Source: Rhodopirellula sp.
GTDB lineage: Bacteria; Planctomycetota; Planctomycetia; Planctomycetales; Planctomycetaceae
Reading direction: 5' to 3'
Assembly (NCBI GenBank): GCA_013203845.1
Contig: JABMPE010000074.1
Coordinates: 1 to 53,882 of the forward strand
Length of the DNA: 53,882 bases
In this document: in pieces, positions 1-10,401 of the stretch
Layout: each line of letters begins with the position of its first letter
Position numbering within the stretch: position 1 is the first letter of the stretch
Notes under the pieces: model-generated
The model's database searches: none
The model's input: the letters and a program-made list of their open reading frames with translations, nothing else
What the model was told of the DNA's origin: nothing
Made by a program: the position numbers and the translations under genes

Positions 1-1
1 A

Positions 2-313
2 TACGAGATCGAGCGAATGTCTGAACTGCTGAATGCTGACGCAAAGAACGAACTTGACTTCCTGATCGTCTGCCGTGCCGAAGAGCAGGCTCGAGTGAGT
101 TACGACATGGGCGTGTCGTCGCACCGCTTGAATTTGCTGGTGGCATTTTTCTTCCCGATGGCAACGCTGTCGTCGATTTTCGGGACCAACCTCATCCACG
201 GTTTCGAAGATAAACATGCACCGTGGCTGTTCCTGCTGATGCTCGTCACTGGCCTGCTGTTTGGCCTGATCCTGACTCTGGCGATCACTCGCAAAGGCAG
301 AGACAGGAATTAG
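2..313 (+). CDS. CorA-like divalent cation transporter, C-terminal part (5' end outside window)
   Basis: Frame is open to the window edge. C-terminal pair of TM helices with FGTN in the position of the CorA GMN motif (TLSSIFGTNLIHGF...WLFLLMLVTGLLFGLIL). Confidence 0.7.
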   Translation, partial: YEIERMSELLNADAKNELDFLIVCRAEEQARVSYDMGVSSHRLNLLVAFFFPMATLSSIFGTNLIHGFEDKHAPWLFLLMLVTGLLFGLILTLAITRKGRDRN

Positions 314-338
314 CCGCGGAAACTCCCAACGCAGCGCC

Positions 339-1889
339 TTATGCCAGGCAGCGGACGATGATTGCCGACATGTCATCGGCGATGTCTTCCGAACCGACGA
401 ATTCGCAAACCGCAGTTCTCAGTTCTTCGATAATCTGAGCTCCGGGCAGTGAGCGATGGTCTTTGGCAAACTGCAATGTTCGGCTGAGGCTGAACAACTC
501 GTTGTCGACAGTGTGCGCTTCCTGGAAACCATCAGTCGGCACAAACAGCATGTCGCCGGGTTCGAAAGCGACTCGAAAACTGGTGTTGATAATCGTATCG
601 GGGATCAGGCCGAGCGGCAGACCGGTACTCTTCAGCGTTTCAATTTCCCCGCTCGCTCTCAACAGATAGCCGTTGTGGCCGGCAGAAGCGAATGTAAAGC
701 TGCGGTCAGCCGGATCGATTCTTGCCAGAAACAGTGTGACGAACCGGTGTTCTTCGAGATCGCCCGAAAGGAACCGATTAGCGAGCATCAGAATCTCTCC
801 CGAATGCGGTCGCGTCGTTGCGACAGCACGCAGGTACGCCCGCAGTTCGGCCATCAACAGAGCCGGTCCGAGGCCATGTCCGGTGACATCTCCCACAACG
901 GTTCCCCAGCAACCGTTTTCCATCGGAATGAAATCGAAGTAGTCGCCCGCCGTTTCTTTGGCCGCGTAAACCGCTCCGGCAATATCGAAACCCGGCACGT
1001 TGGGCGCTTCGCGTGGAAACAGTGCCTGTTGAACATGACGCGCGGCGTCGAGTTCTTCCTGCATCCGTTTCTGAGTGCTCACATCAAGCGAGATGCCGAT
1101 CGTCCCGATGATATTCCCACCCGCGTCTCTGAGCGGCTCCACGTGGACCGACAACGTCCGGCCACGCCAGAAGAACTCGATCGAAACCGGCTCACCACGA
1201 ACAGCCCGTTGATGTGCCGCGATCGGGGGGTATCGCTCGTCGTCGGTTTCGAAGAAATCGTGCAGCGTCCTGCCGACGAGTGATTCGCCGACCTCGTTGA
1301 TCAGGAAGTTGCTCGATGGCGGTGTAATCCGAAGTTCAACGTCCGTTGTCCACAGGACAGCCGGCAACTGCTCGGTAATGAGTCGCATGCGGTCGTTACT
1401 CTGACGCTGCATTTCAGCGGCACGCTGACGTTCGATCGAGTATCGAATCGCCCGTGACAACAGGCTGCCGTTGATCTCACCTTTGACGAGATAATCCTGC
1501 GCTCCGACCTGCATCGCCTCTAAAGCCTTCTGCTCGTCAGCCAGACCGGTCAGCACGATAATAGGCGTTGCCGGAGAAGCGGCATGAAGTTTTCGACAGG
1601 TATCGATACCAAAACTGTCTGGCAGGTTCAAATCGACAAGGACGATGTCGAGTGGCTGCGATTTCATGACCGCGATGCCGTCGGCGAGCGTATCTGCGAC
1701 CTGAATCTGGTAATCCGCCGAGCGGATCTGCTGGAGATAAATCTCAAACAGCTCAGCATCTGACTGGCTGTCTTCAACCAGTAACAGACGGATCCGGGGA
1801 GGTGTTTGCATTTCAAGGCCCGTGACTCTCGTGTCGTCAGCTCCCATTCGGAGCGAAAACTCTGGCAGGAACGAACTAACTGGCAGCAT
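339..1889 (-). CDS. Response regulator receiver - PAS - SpoIIE/PP2C-type phosphatase
   Basis: Receiver motifs (LLLVEDSQSD, VLVDLNLPD, IIVLTG, YLVKGE), PAS-like middle, SpoIIE-like C-terminus (ETAGDYFDFIPM, VVGDVTGHGLGPALLMA, DMLFVPTDGFQEA). The start may be internal (MQTPPRIRLLLVEDS). Confidence 0.9.
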   Translation of the reverse strand: MLPVSSFLPEFSLRMGADDTRVTGLEMQTPPRIRLLLVEDSQSDAELFEIYLQQIRSADYQIQVADTLADGIAVMKSQPLDIVLVDLNLPDSFGIDTCRKLHAASPATPIIVLTGLADEQKALEAMQVGAQDYLVKGEINGSLLSRAIRYSIERQRAAEMQRQSNDRMRLITEQLPAVLWTTDVELRITPPSSNFLINEVGESLVGRTLHDFFETDDERYPPIAAHQRAVRGEPVSIEFFWRGRTLSVHVEPLRDAGGNIIGTIGISLDVSTQKRMQEELDAARHVQQALFPREAPNVPGFDIAGAVYAAKETAGDYFDFIPMENGCWGTVVGDVTGHGLGPALLMAELRAYLRAVATTRPHSGEILMLANRFLSGDLEEHRFVTLFLARIDPADRSFTFASAGHNGYLLRASGEIETLKSTGLPLGLIPDTIINTSFRVAFEPGDMLFVPTDGFQEAHTVDNELFSLSRTLQFAKDHRSLPGAQIIEELRTAVCEFVGSEDIADDMSAIIVRCLA

Positions 1890-2088
1890 TCAGAGAAAAC
1901 TAATCCCGTCGGTGAGCGCCAATGTGACAGAGTTCCATTCTGATCTGACGGGGTGGCACGTGGTATTCATAGCAGCGTACACGGCACGGCAACGGTTCGC
2001 CACGAATGCGTTTGTACCTGGCAGAAATCTGTGGTCTGCCACGAATTGCTGCTTGACACGTACTGCGAGGGTTCCGTGACAATCACGC

Positions 2089-3786
2089 TTACTGCCGAAG
2101 TGTTCCAACGTCCCGCGCGCCGGTCCCCTGAATCTTCAGCCGACTGTCACCGAGGTCAGCTCGGATTTGTTCGCCGTACTTCTGCAACCGGACAACGACT
2201 TCCGGAAACCGGGCAGCAAGATTGGTCGACTCGCGAATGTCGGCTTCAAGATCATAAAGCTCTGTGCCGGTTTGTTTCTGAGTGTACGGCCCCGGCAGAC
2301 CGTCTTTACCTGGTTCACCGGCCAGCGTCCGATATCCGTGCGGAAAATGCAGCTTCCATTTACCGCTGCGGACAGCCTGCAGTTCGCGGCCCCAGTACAT
2401 CGCGTAATACTCATGCGGAGACGTCGCATCCTTCTGCCCGGACAACAACGGCCAGATGTTCTCACCATCGATCTTGTGCTGCGGGAGCGGCGCTCCTGAA
2501 AGGTGAGCCAGCGTCGGCAGAATGTCGATGGTGGCAGCCACTTCGCGGCACACCAGCCCTGCTGGAATCCTGCCTGGCCAGCGAGCGATGAACGGCTCGC
2601 GACAACCACCATCCCACATCGTGCCCTTACCTTCTCGAAGCGGCAAAGCCGAGCCGCCGTGATTTCCGTATGCAAGCCACGGACCATTATCCGACGTGAA
2701 GATCACCATCGTGTTCTCATCGAGACCATTTTTCTTCAACGTTTCTAAAATCTGTCCGACCGACCAGTCGATCTCCATGATCACGTCGCCGTACAGGCCG
2801 CGTTTGGATTTGCCCTTGAACTTGTCGCTGACATACAGCGGAACGTGCGGCATCGAGTGCGGCACGTAGAGAAAAAACGGCTGCTCCCTGTTTTTCTCGA
2901 TGAACGACACGGCACGCTTGGTGTACCACGTCGTGAGGTGCGTCTGATCTTCCGGTGTCACTTTCGGATTGACGATCTTCTCGCCATCGATCAACGGCAG
3001 GCTCGGCCACTTCTTCAACCGCTCCTGCATTGGCAGATGCAGCACGTTTGGATGGTAGGGCCACATGTCGTTTGAATAGGGCAGTCCGAAGTAATCATCA
3101 AACCCGTGCCGGGTCGGCAGAAACTGAGGATGATGTCCCAGGTGCCATTTCCCATAGATCGCAGTCGCATAGCCCTTCTGCTTGAGCACTTCTGCAATGG
3201 TCATCTCGTCATCGTGAATGCCGATATTGGCCTGCGGCCCGAGTGCTCCCAGAATTCCCACGCGAACGTTGTAGCAGCCGGTCATCAACGCGCTTCTCGA
3301 AGCCGAACACACGGCCTGAGAAACATAAAAGTCGGTGAAACGGGCACCTTCCGCCGCCATGAGATCAAGATTAGGAGTTTCGATATCCGGCGACCCGAAC
3401 ACACCAACGTCCTGGTAACCCTGATCGTCGGTAAACACCACGACAAAATTCGGCGGTCGACCTTCCTTCGATGCAGCCAGCGTCACCGTGCTGAACAACA
3501 GGCATTCTGCAAGTACCGCCAGCGCAATCGCCGCTGTACTGACCAGCCAACGCCGTGAAATCCCACACTGTGAAATCCTGCACCGGGCAGCCCTGGCATA
3601 AGTCTGGTCGACACGACTGACGTCGATGGGCTGACGCATGATGATCCCTGCTATTCTGCAACGAGTGATTCGGGGGTTATCCGGGATGTGCTGCGACGAA
3701 CTTCGCCGCGACGTTACAGGACGATCTGCAAAAGGCCATGAGCACCGTGAACCTGAGCGGCCCCGCTTTCTGTAACACAGCAGCAC
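2089..3786 (-). CDS. Type I sulfatase (arylsulfatase family), secreted
   Basis: [17 protein letters not shown] metal-binding start, [11 protein letters not shown] formylglycine motif (CxAxR), GKWHLG. True start probably downstream, near [10 protein letters not shown]. Confidence 0.93.
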   Translation of the reverse strand: MLLCYRKRGRSGSRCSWPFADRPVTSRRSSSQHIPDNPRITRCRIAGIIMRQPIDVSRVDQTYARAARCRISQCGISRRWLVSTAAIALAVLAECLLFSTVTLAASKEGRPPNFVVVFTDDQGYQDVGVFGSPDIETPNLDLMAAEGARFTDFYVSQAVCSASRSALMTGCYNVRVGILGALGPQANIGIHDDEMTIAEVLKQKGYATAIYGKWHLGHHPQFLPTRHGFDDYFGLPYSNDMWPYHPNVLHLPMQERLKKWPSLPLIDGEKIVNPKVTPEDQTHLTTWYTKRAVSFIEKNREQPFFLYVPHSMPHVPLYVSDKFKGKSKRGLYGDVIMEIDWSVGQILETLKKNGLDENTMVIFTSDNGPWLAYGNHGGSALPLREGKGTMWDGGCREPFIARWPGRIPAGLVCREVAATIDILPTLAHLSGAPLPQHKIDGENIWPLLSGQKDATSPHEYYAMYWGRELQAVRSGKWKLHFPHGYRTLAGEPGKDGLPGPYTQKQTGTELYDLEADIRESTNLAARFPEVVVRLQKYGEQIRADLGDSRLKIQGTGARDVGTLRQ

Positions 3787-4026
3787 GATGCCGCAGAAAC
3801 TTCCGTCGCATTGTTGTGGTCTGATTTCGTAGGGTCAAATCGTTCTTCTGCCCTTCAGGCTACCATTGGTATTCCGGGGCGGATGAGAAGTTCCATTCTT
3901 AAAGAATGCCGGTGCCGAAGTCGGTTCGGGATACATCATAAGTCGTCGTCCCTGAAAAAGCCGGTGCGTTTTTGCGGTTCATTTTCGGGCGAGGGTTTCC
4001 AGGTGGTGGCGACTTTCTGGCGGTTA

Positions 4027-4356
4027 TCAGGCGGCGATTCGGCCAGGACTGCGGACAATTCGGGGTGTTGGATGAATGGTCGCCTCGCCCTGGTAATCGT
4101 GACCGCGATAGCCTTTGTCGACGAAGGCGTTCGTGACTCGGATCTTTGTGATCTGTTCGGTCGTGGCGATCGCTCTGGCCAGTGTGTGTCCGTCATAAGG
4201 ATTGCCTTCGCACAGATTGATGCCGGCGATCCAGTTGCCGCGATTCGTTGTCGTCACCGACACCTTCTGACCGAATTCATACCGCTTGTACGCCGCCGAC
4301 GGTGGTCTGCTGGGCGAGCTGGAGGGCTCGGATGGCTTGAGGTCGTTCGGCAACAA
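4027..4356 (-). pseudogene. IS5/IS1182-like transposase fragment (remnant)
   Basis: YKRYEFGQKVSVTTTNRGNWIAGINLCEGNPYDGHTLARAI...AFVDKGYRGHDYQGEATIH matches the core of IS5-type transposases. Both flanks of the domain are missing. Confidence 0.75.
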
Positions 4357-4489
4357 GAACCCGCGTCAGGCGATGCGTGTCAGTGTGCGACTCCTGCCAG
4401 ATGCCGATTGCCTGGAAATTATCCAACAGTTCAGGAACCGAGTGACACTGGTCAACAGGCAGAACGATCTCAACAAGTCGAATGGCCAT
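4277..4489 (-). pseudogene. Truncated DUF389/TIGR00341-like protein, N-terminal fragment
   Basis: MAIRLVEIVLPVDQCHSVPELLDNF...HRLTRVLVAERPQAI resembles DUF389 N-termini. The ORF runs into the transposase remnant and ends. Confidence 0.5.
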
Positions 4490-4492
4490 TTT

Positions 4493-4846
4493 CTATTCCT
4501 TCCCAGGCCTGTCGTCTGCCTGACGCGATACCTCGGTTACCTGGGCGTCAAGGAATTCGGTGACCGCCTGGAAGCCATCGACCGCTTCCTGTTTCACCCG
4601 TTCGAATTCACCAAGGAAATCACGACCGCTCTCAGAAGCGGCAGAGTCCTGGGAATGCAGCCACGATTCGATCCCCTTGCCGTGGTGGTAATACTCCCGG
4701 AGCCGATATCGCGCGACGAGTTCACCACAGTCAGCACAGCGGACGTAAACCATTTGCGACTGCCCTGGCTCACGCACCAATAGATTGCACATGTTCGGAG
4801 ACAGACATGCCTGACACTGCTGCAGATGGACTTCCATAACTCGCAT
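4493..4846 (-). CDS. Small zinc-ribbon-like conserved hypothetical protein
   Basis: CxxC pairs (CQAC, CADC). Ends 3 bp before the DUF389 fragment start, so possibly cotranscribed. Confidence 0.6.
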   Translation of the reverse strand: MRVMEVHLQQCQACLSPNMCNLLVREPGQSQMVYVRCADCGELVARYRLREYYHHGKGIESWLHSQDSAASESGRDFLGEFERVKQEAVDGFQAVTEFLDAQVTEVSRQADDRPGKE

Positions 4847-4889
4847 TTCCTGAACTGTGACCGCCGTAACGAATCGTGCGACTGTTATC

Positions 4890-6266
4890 TCAGAACAGCC
4901 CGACGATACTCCACCACCAGTACCCCGTCGTGAATGCTAGAACCGTGCCTGTCAGAGTGATGATCAGACCGGGCTTCAACATGTCATCCGTCGTCAGTTC
5001 GCCCGATCCGAAGGCCATCGCGTTGGGTGGTGTGGAAATCGGCAATGGCATCGCCAGCGAACAGGCAAATGCCACTCCGATCATGACAGGAGTCACCAGG
5101 GACACGCTCAGTCCCATCGCGATCGGCATCAGCAGATTCGCCGCAGCGGTATTGCTCATCACCGATGACATGACCATTGCGAGGACACCAAACAGGATCA
5201 TGACCACGAAAACACTGGAATCACGCAGCGGGATATTCTGAACGATCCAGTCGCCCATCCCGCTGACGTCGATGGCTGTTCCGAGACAGGCTCCACCACC
5301 CATGACCAGCAGCACATCCCACGAAAGAGCCCGCAGGTCTTCGACGTTCAATAGCTTCAAACCGAAAAACAGGACGAGCGGAATCAGAGCGACAGTCCCG
5401 GCCGAGTGTCCGTGCCATTCCGTCGTCATCCATCCGGCAACCGTGATCAACGCGCCCAGCACAACAATCCACGATCGCAACGTCAGCCTGCGTGGTGGAC
5501 CGGCTTCCGGAAGTGTGATCTCGCTTTGCTGACCACGAAACAGCAGCATCAGAAGCGCCCACGCGACCGCCAGCATAACGACGACACCGGGCACACCCAC
5601 CAGCATCCACATCCAGAACGTTGGAGCGAGTCCCGCCTGCCGCATGAACTGCATGGCGATCGCATTGGGAGGACTGCCAACAGGAGTTCCAAGGCCTCCC
5701 AGATTCGCAGCAAACGGAATACTCAGCACAATGGCTTTACGATATGCGTCTCCCGGCGGCAGGCTTCGAACGATGGGCAGGCACAGTGCCAGCATCGTCG
5801 CGGCCGTGGCCGTATTGCTCAGCCACATCGACAGCACTGCGGTGACAACCATCACGCCAACCAGCAGTCGCGGAACCGAGCGTCCGGTTCGTGAGATGAT
5901 CGCCCGAGCGATCCTGTCATCGAGCGCAAACTTATGCAACGCTGAAGAGAGCACGAACCCACCCAGAAACAGCAGGATGATGTCCGAGAAAAATGGCGAC
6001 AGAAACTCGCCTGCCGTCACCGACTTCCCTGTGGCTTCCAGTACAGGCCGCAGCCACACCAGACTCAGCAGCAGCACGACGAAACTGGTGACAAACAGCG
6101 GTACTGCCTCGGTGACCCACAGTGTCGCCGCCGTGACAAGAATCACCGCAGCAACCCTGGTCGGAATGTCCATCCCCAGCGGCGATTCCATCACCAGTAG
6201 AGTCAGTCCCAACACCGTCGCGCTCGAAAGTACAACGTTCTTCCATGAGATTTTTCGGTTCGACAA
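4890..6266 (-). CDS. SLC13/DASS-family anion (dicarboxylate/sulfate) permease
   Basis: Multi-TM protein with paired hairpin motifs (LSNTATAATMLALCLPI, GSPPNAIAM, MSNTAAANLLMPIA, STPPNAMAFGSG) typical of DASS transporters. Confidence 0.9.
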   Translation of the reverse strand: MSNRKISWKNVVLSSATVLGLTLLVMESPLGMDIPTRVAAVILVTAATLWVTEAVPLFVTSFVVLLLSLVWLRPVLEATGKSVTAGEFLSPFFSDIILLFLGGFVLSSALHKFALDDRIARAIISRTGRSVPRLLVGVMVVTAVLSMWLSNTATAATMLALCLPIVRSLPPGDAYRKAIVLSIPFAANLGGLGTPVGSPPNAIAMQFMRQAGLAPTFWMWMLVGVPGVVVMLAVAWALLMLLFRGQQSEITLPEAGPPRRLTLRSWIVVLGALITVAGWMTTEWHGHSAGTVALIPLVLFFGLKLLNVEDLRALSWDVLLVMGGGACLGTAIDVSGMGDWIVQNIPLRDSSVFVVMILFGVLAMVMSSVMSNTAAANLLMPIAMGLSVSLVTPVMIGVAFACSLAMPLPISTPPNAMAFGSGELTTDDMLKPGLIITLTGTVLAFTTGYWWWSIVGLF

Positions 6267-6540
6267 TTCGCCTCCGTCACAAGGGACGCTGACTCCACCG
6301 TTCCACTATTCCGAAAACCTCGACTGGAACGTCTGACATTTGCGTCGATCGCATGTTCCATACCGCACTGCACTGCAGCGAGAAAGCAGTCAGGAACCAG
6401 CAACATCCCGAACAGACCAGTCCGGAAAGTCTGTACCACGCCACGGTCAATCAGCCACGAAACCGCTTGCTTCAACACCTTCCAGTGTTATTAAACCCGG
6501 CAGGACCACATGGAAACGCTGCTCCTGAAGTATCAGCAGT

Positions 6541-6819
6541 TTACTTGTCATGGCTCTGGATGGCTTTGCCGATTCGCTTGAACCCATCGCCGATTTCGCT
6601 TCCCAACTGCTTCAGGGTTTGCCATACGTCACCCGACGTTTCACCAACGGCGTCTTTGACGGGCTCATACTTCGAGCACAGCTTTGACAGCTTCATGTCG
6701 AGTCGATCCCACTCCTCGCGCATCTCCATTCCGGTCAGATGTATCTTGACCGAGAGTTCATCACGCTGTTGTTTGAGTGACGTGATCAGCTCTTCGATCC
6801 TTTGAGGTTCTTCCGACAT
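6541..6819 (-). CDS. Small coiled-coil hypothetical protein
   Basis: MSEEPQRIEELITSLKQQRDELSVKIHLTGMEMREEWDRLDMKLSKL; heptad-like helix, start chosen at the internal Met. Confidence 0.6.
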   Translation of the reverse strand: MSEEPQRIEELITSLKQQRDELSVKIHLTGMEMREEWDRLDMKLSKLCSKYEPVKDAVGETSGDVWQTLKQLGSEIGDGFKRIGKAIQSHDK

Positions 6820-6901
6820 TCTCTTTCTCTCCTGATTGATGGGTACTCTATCAGTCGTTCCGCTCAACACTCGGTCAGGTTCGCGGGCTCGCTGAAAGTC
6901 T

Positions 6902-9589
6902 TCAAGGCTGCAGCGTCCGGCGTTTCCAGTTCCATTTGTGAATCTCAATTCCGGCTAAGACTGTCAGAGCCAGACATAACAGGGTCAACCACTGCAGCAT
7001 TGATACCGGTTCGGTCGACAACAGCTTTTGCCCCATTGGTGAGTAAACAGCAGCAACGTGGATCAGGAAGGCGGCTGCAGTCCCTGTGATCAGGATCGGA
7101 CTGCGGAACGGAGACATGACAAACGCTGATTTTGTTTCCGATCGACAGTTTCCGATATGCACGTTTTCGAACAGTACCATCAACAGCAGCAGGCCGTTGC
7201 GTGCTGAGGTTTCCGTCCAGCCGTTATTCAGCATCCAGTAAAATGCCGCGAATCCGACCACTCCAATAATGACAGCGCCAATCAGGGTGCGTTCAATCAT
7301 CAACCGGTTGAAGATGCGTTCGCTGGGTGGACGAGGCTTACGGCGGAGTGTGTCACCTTCCCCCGGTTCAAAGGCCAGTGCCACGTCCTGAATTCCGTTG
7401 GTCACCAGATTCAACCACAGCAACTGAACGGGCAGCAATGGAAGTGGCGTACCGGCAATGACGGAAAGCAGAACGAGAATCAGTTCCGCCGCACCGGTCG
7501 AAACCAGCAGATAGATTACTTTCCGAATGTTGTCGTAAGCGATCCGACCTTCGTCGATGCCCGCCACGATGGTGGCAAAGTTATCATCGCTGAGAACCAG
7601 TTCCGCAGCTTCGCGCGCGACATCCGTCCCGCCTTTACCCATCGCGACGCCGATATTCGCTGCCCGCAACGCAGGAGCATCGTTGACGCCGTCGCCAGTG
7701 ACAGCGACGAAGTGGCCGGCCTCCCGAGCGGCATTGACGATCTCCAGTTTCTGTCGCGGCGACACTCGCGCGAAGACGCGAATTCGTCCGACAATCTCAC
7801 GCAGTTCTTCCGGAGTTTTCTCCAGCAGTTCCTGGCCGGACATCACCTGCTCATCGCTGTTCGCCATGCCAAGCTCTCGGGCGATTGCCAGAGCGGTCAC
7901 GCGATGGTCACCGGTGATCATCGTTACGTCGACTCCTGACTCGTGACAGTCTTCGACAGCGTCCCGGACTCCAGGTCGGAGCGGATCGATCATTCCCACG
8001 AATCCCAGGAACCGTAGTTCTGTGGGTTCCGGTGGAGCATGATCTGACGTCAGCCCGGCCGGCGCGTCGCCTTCAGCCAGTGCAAGGACGCGATAACCGC
8101 GAGCGGCCATTAATTCGGCCTGCTTCAGGCGTTCGGCTTTTCGATCAGGCTCGCCGCACATCTCAAGTGTGCGTTCTGGAGCGCCCTTTACAAAAGCACG
8201 CACCTGGCCGCCGAGGTTGTGATACGTCGCGGCATACTGCCGTTCAGATTCAAAAGGAATCTGGTTGACCTGCGGGTGGGCTGCCAGAGCTTTTTCATGG
8301 ATCCAGCCGAGCTTATGCCCCAACGACAGAAAGGCCACATCGACGGCGTCGCCGCGCCATGCCCAGCTTCCATTTGTGTGACGCAGGTCTGCCTCATTGC
8401 ACAGCACTGCCGCTCGGGCCAGGCCTTCGAGCTGCGGATGATCGCCGGGTTCCACTGACCGACCATTCAGCAGCACGTCTCCGGAAGGAACGAACCCTTC
8501 GCCGGTAATCTCAAAAGTTTTCCCGGCGGGAAGGAAGACCTCGCGCACTGTCATCGCGTTGACCGTAAGTGTTCCGGTCTTGTCCGTCGCCACAAGGGTG
8601 CAGCTTCCCAATCCCTCGACGGCGGTCAGCTTGCGGACGATCACGCCGCGCTTCGCCATGCGGGAAGTCGCGATGGAGAGTGCCACGGTCATGGCAACCG
8701 GCAGTCCCTCTGGGATCGCCGAGACCGCCAGCGCCACAGCGAACAGAAACATCTCACTGATCAACTGTCCCCGCAGAAACACTCCGAGGCATCCAACGAT
8801 CACAGCGGCTGCGAGTACCACCGCCGCTATTACGTGAGTGAATCGCTCCATACGTTCCAGCAAAGGCGGACGGCCTCCGCGCGAAGAAACAACATCCAGA
8901 GCGAGTTGCCCGACATGTGTGGCAGCGCCCGTAGAAACGGCAATTCCCTGTGCGCGGCCTCGAGTCACCGTCGAACCGGCATACGCCATGTTCAACCGGT
9001 CGCCCAGCGAAACGTTTTCTTCTCCTGACCAGGAAGGGACTTTGACAACCGCCCGAGATTCGCCGGTCAGAAGTGATTCGTCGATCTCCAGGCCGTGAGC
9101 CTGCAGCAGCCGAATATCCGCCGGAACGCGATTGCCGGATTCCAGCCAGATGACGTCTCCAGGTACGACCTCTTCCGCGTCAATTTCGCTGACGTCACCA
9201 TTCCGCAGAACGGACGCCCGGATACGCATCAAATTCTGCAGGGCCTGAGCATTCTGTTCGGCCCTCCATTCCTGATAACCACCGATCGCCGCATTCAGGC
9301 ACAGCACAGCCGCAATAAACGCTGCGTCGGTTGGTTCATTGATCGCCAGTGACACTACGGCGGCCAATCCAAGAATGTAGATCAGCGGGCTGCGAAACTG
9401 CCTCAACACAATCTGCCACCACGCCGGCGGCGGACGATGCGGCAGCTGATTCCGGCCATACTCCGCCAGTCGCGAGGCGGCCTCGGCCGAAGTGAATCCA
9501 GCAGTTGTGGTTTTCAGCGTTGTCGCCAGAGATGTGCGATCCAAAGAGTGCCACGCCCGACGCTCCTGCTCTCGCGTTGTTACTGACAT
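6902..9589 (-). CDS. Cation-transporting P-type ATPase (P2-type, Ca2+/H+-like)
   Basis: DKTGTLT phosphorylation motif, LLTGES, MITGDH, VTGDGVNDAPALRAANIGVAMG, C-terminal cation ATPase TM domain. Confidence 0.96.
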   Translation of the reverse strand: MSVTTREQERRAWHSLDRTSLATTLKTTTAGFTSAEAASRLAEYGRNQLPHRPPPAWWQIVLRQFRSPLIYILGLAAVVSLAINEPTDAAFIAAVLCLNAAIGGYQEWRAEQNAQALQNLMRIRASVLRNGDVSEIDAEEVVPGDVIWLESGNRVPADIRLLQAHGLEIDESLLTGESRAVVKVPSWSGEENVSLGDRLNMAYAGSTVTRGRAQGIAVSTGAATHVGQLALDVVSSRGGRPPLLERMERFTHVIAAVVLAAAVIVGCLGVFLRGQLISEMFLFAVALAVSAIPEGLPVAMTVALSIATSRMAKRGVIVRKLTAVEGLGSCTLVATDKTGTLTVNAMTVREVFLPAGKTFEITGEGFVPSGDVLLNGRSVEPGDHPQLEGLARAAVLCNEADLRHTNGSWAWRGDAVDVAFLSLGHKLGWIHEKALAAHPQVNQIPFESERQYAATYHNLGGQVRAFVKGAPERTLEMCGEPDRKAERLKQAELMAARGYRVLALAEGDAPAGLTSDHAPPEPTELRFLGFVGMIDPLRPGVRDAVEDCHESGVDVTMITGDHRVTALAIARELGMANSDEQVMSGQELLEKTPEELREIVGRIRVFARVSPRQKLEIVNAAREAGHFVAVTGDGVNDAPALRAANIGVAMGKGGTDVAREAAELVLSDDNFATIVAGIDEGRIAYDNIRKVIYLLVSTGAAELILVLLSVIAGTPLPLLPVQLLWLNLVTNGIQDVALAFEPGEGDTLRRKPRPPSERIFNRLMIERTLIGAVIIGVVGFAAFYWMLNNGWTETSARNGLLLLMVLFENVHIGNCRSETKSAFVMSPFRSPILITGTAAAFLIHVAAVYSPMGQKLLSTEPVSMLQWLTLLCLALTVLAGIEIHKWNWKRRTLQP

Positions 9590-9979
9590 GTTACTCCTTC
9601 AAGAATCTGCCTGGGGACGCCATCGCTGTGACACTTGCCCGGGCACCATTAACGCGTGTTGTCTTTCCAGTTGAGGCTGCAGATTCCTCAATCACAAGCC
9701 CCGTACAGTCCGTAGGCATCGTACGACGACAAGCAGCGTTCGCACCAACCGCAAATGCTGTTCCATTAAGGGGTTATCGTGAAGCCGATTGGCTGCAGGC
9801 TCATCCTATCGGTAGAAGTGAACGAGTAGTGCTCATGGGGCGACGTATTAATCAACTGGTTCCAGTCTGGTCTCGAAGGTTGGCCGCCAGAAGTGCAACT
9901 CTAAGTCCGGCACCCACATTGCATATCCGTGATCCACACAAGTCATTCCGAGCCGAATCAGAACCTGGCAGGAGTCAGG

Positions 9980-10252
9980 ACGGTGAAACGATTTCTGAAA
10001 ATTCTCGTTCACGCTGACGGTCGAGATGGTGGGCGGACCGCGTTGCGCCGTGCCATCCATCTGGCACGCACTAACGAGGCTCGTCTGACCGTCGCCGAAG
10101 TAATCCCCGAGCTGCCGCCCAACATCCGCAAACTGAAGGAGATCAAATCCGTCGCCGAACTCAAGGAGATGGCGCGGGAGGATGCTCAGCAGGGGCTGGA
10201 TGAGCTGCTCTCTGAAGTGGATACGGTCGGCGTGTCTCGGGCTCAATACTGA
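9980..10252 (+). pseudogene. Truncated universal stress protein (UspA domain N-terminus only)
   Basis: VKRFLKILVHADGRDGGRTALRRAIHLARTNEARLTVAEVIPE resembles the first half of USP domains. Stops after about 90 codons with no ATP-binding GxxGxxx motif. Confidence 0.6.
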
Positions 10253-10401
10253 CGAGTCTGATCGGTGGCTCAGACTTTTTGTCTCAAACCGCGGAACAGG
10301 GAGCTGATGAACAGATCACACTTTGTGTCTCAACCGTTGCAGGCTTTGTGTCTCCCGTTAACGTAACCTGTTGACACGTAAGGAGTCGCGTTTCAATCTT
10401 T

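Noticed and set aside
456-1283. 275-aa plus-strand ORF
   Set aside because: Fully antisense to the RR-PAS-SpoIIE gene, Arg/His/Gln-rich shadow composition, no recognisable domain.
3811-4563. 250-aa plus-strand ORF
   Set aside because: Antisense to the transposase and DUF389 remnants, whose minus-strand translations are recognisable.
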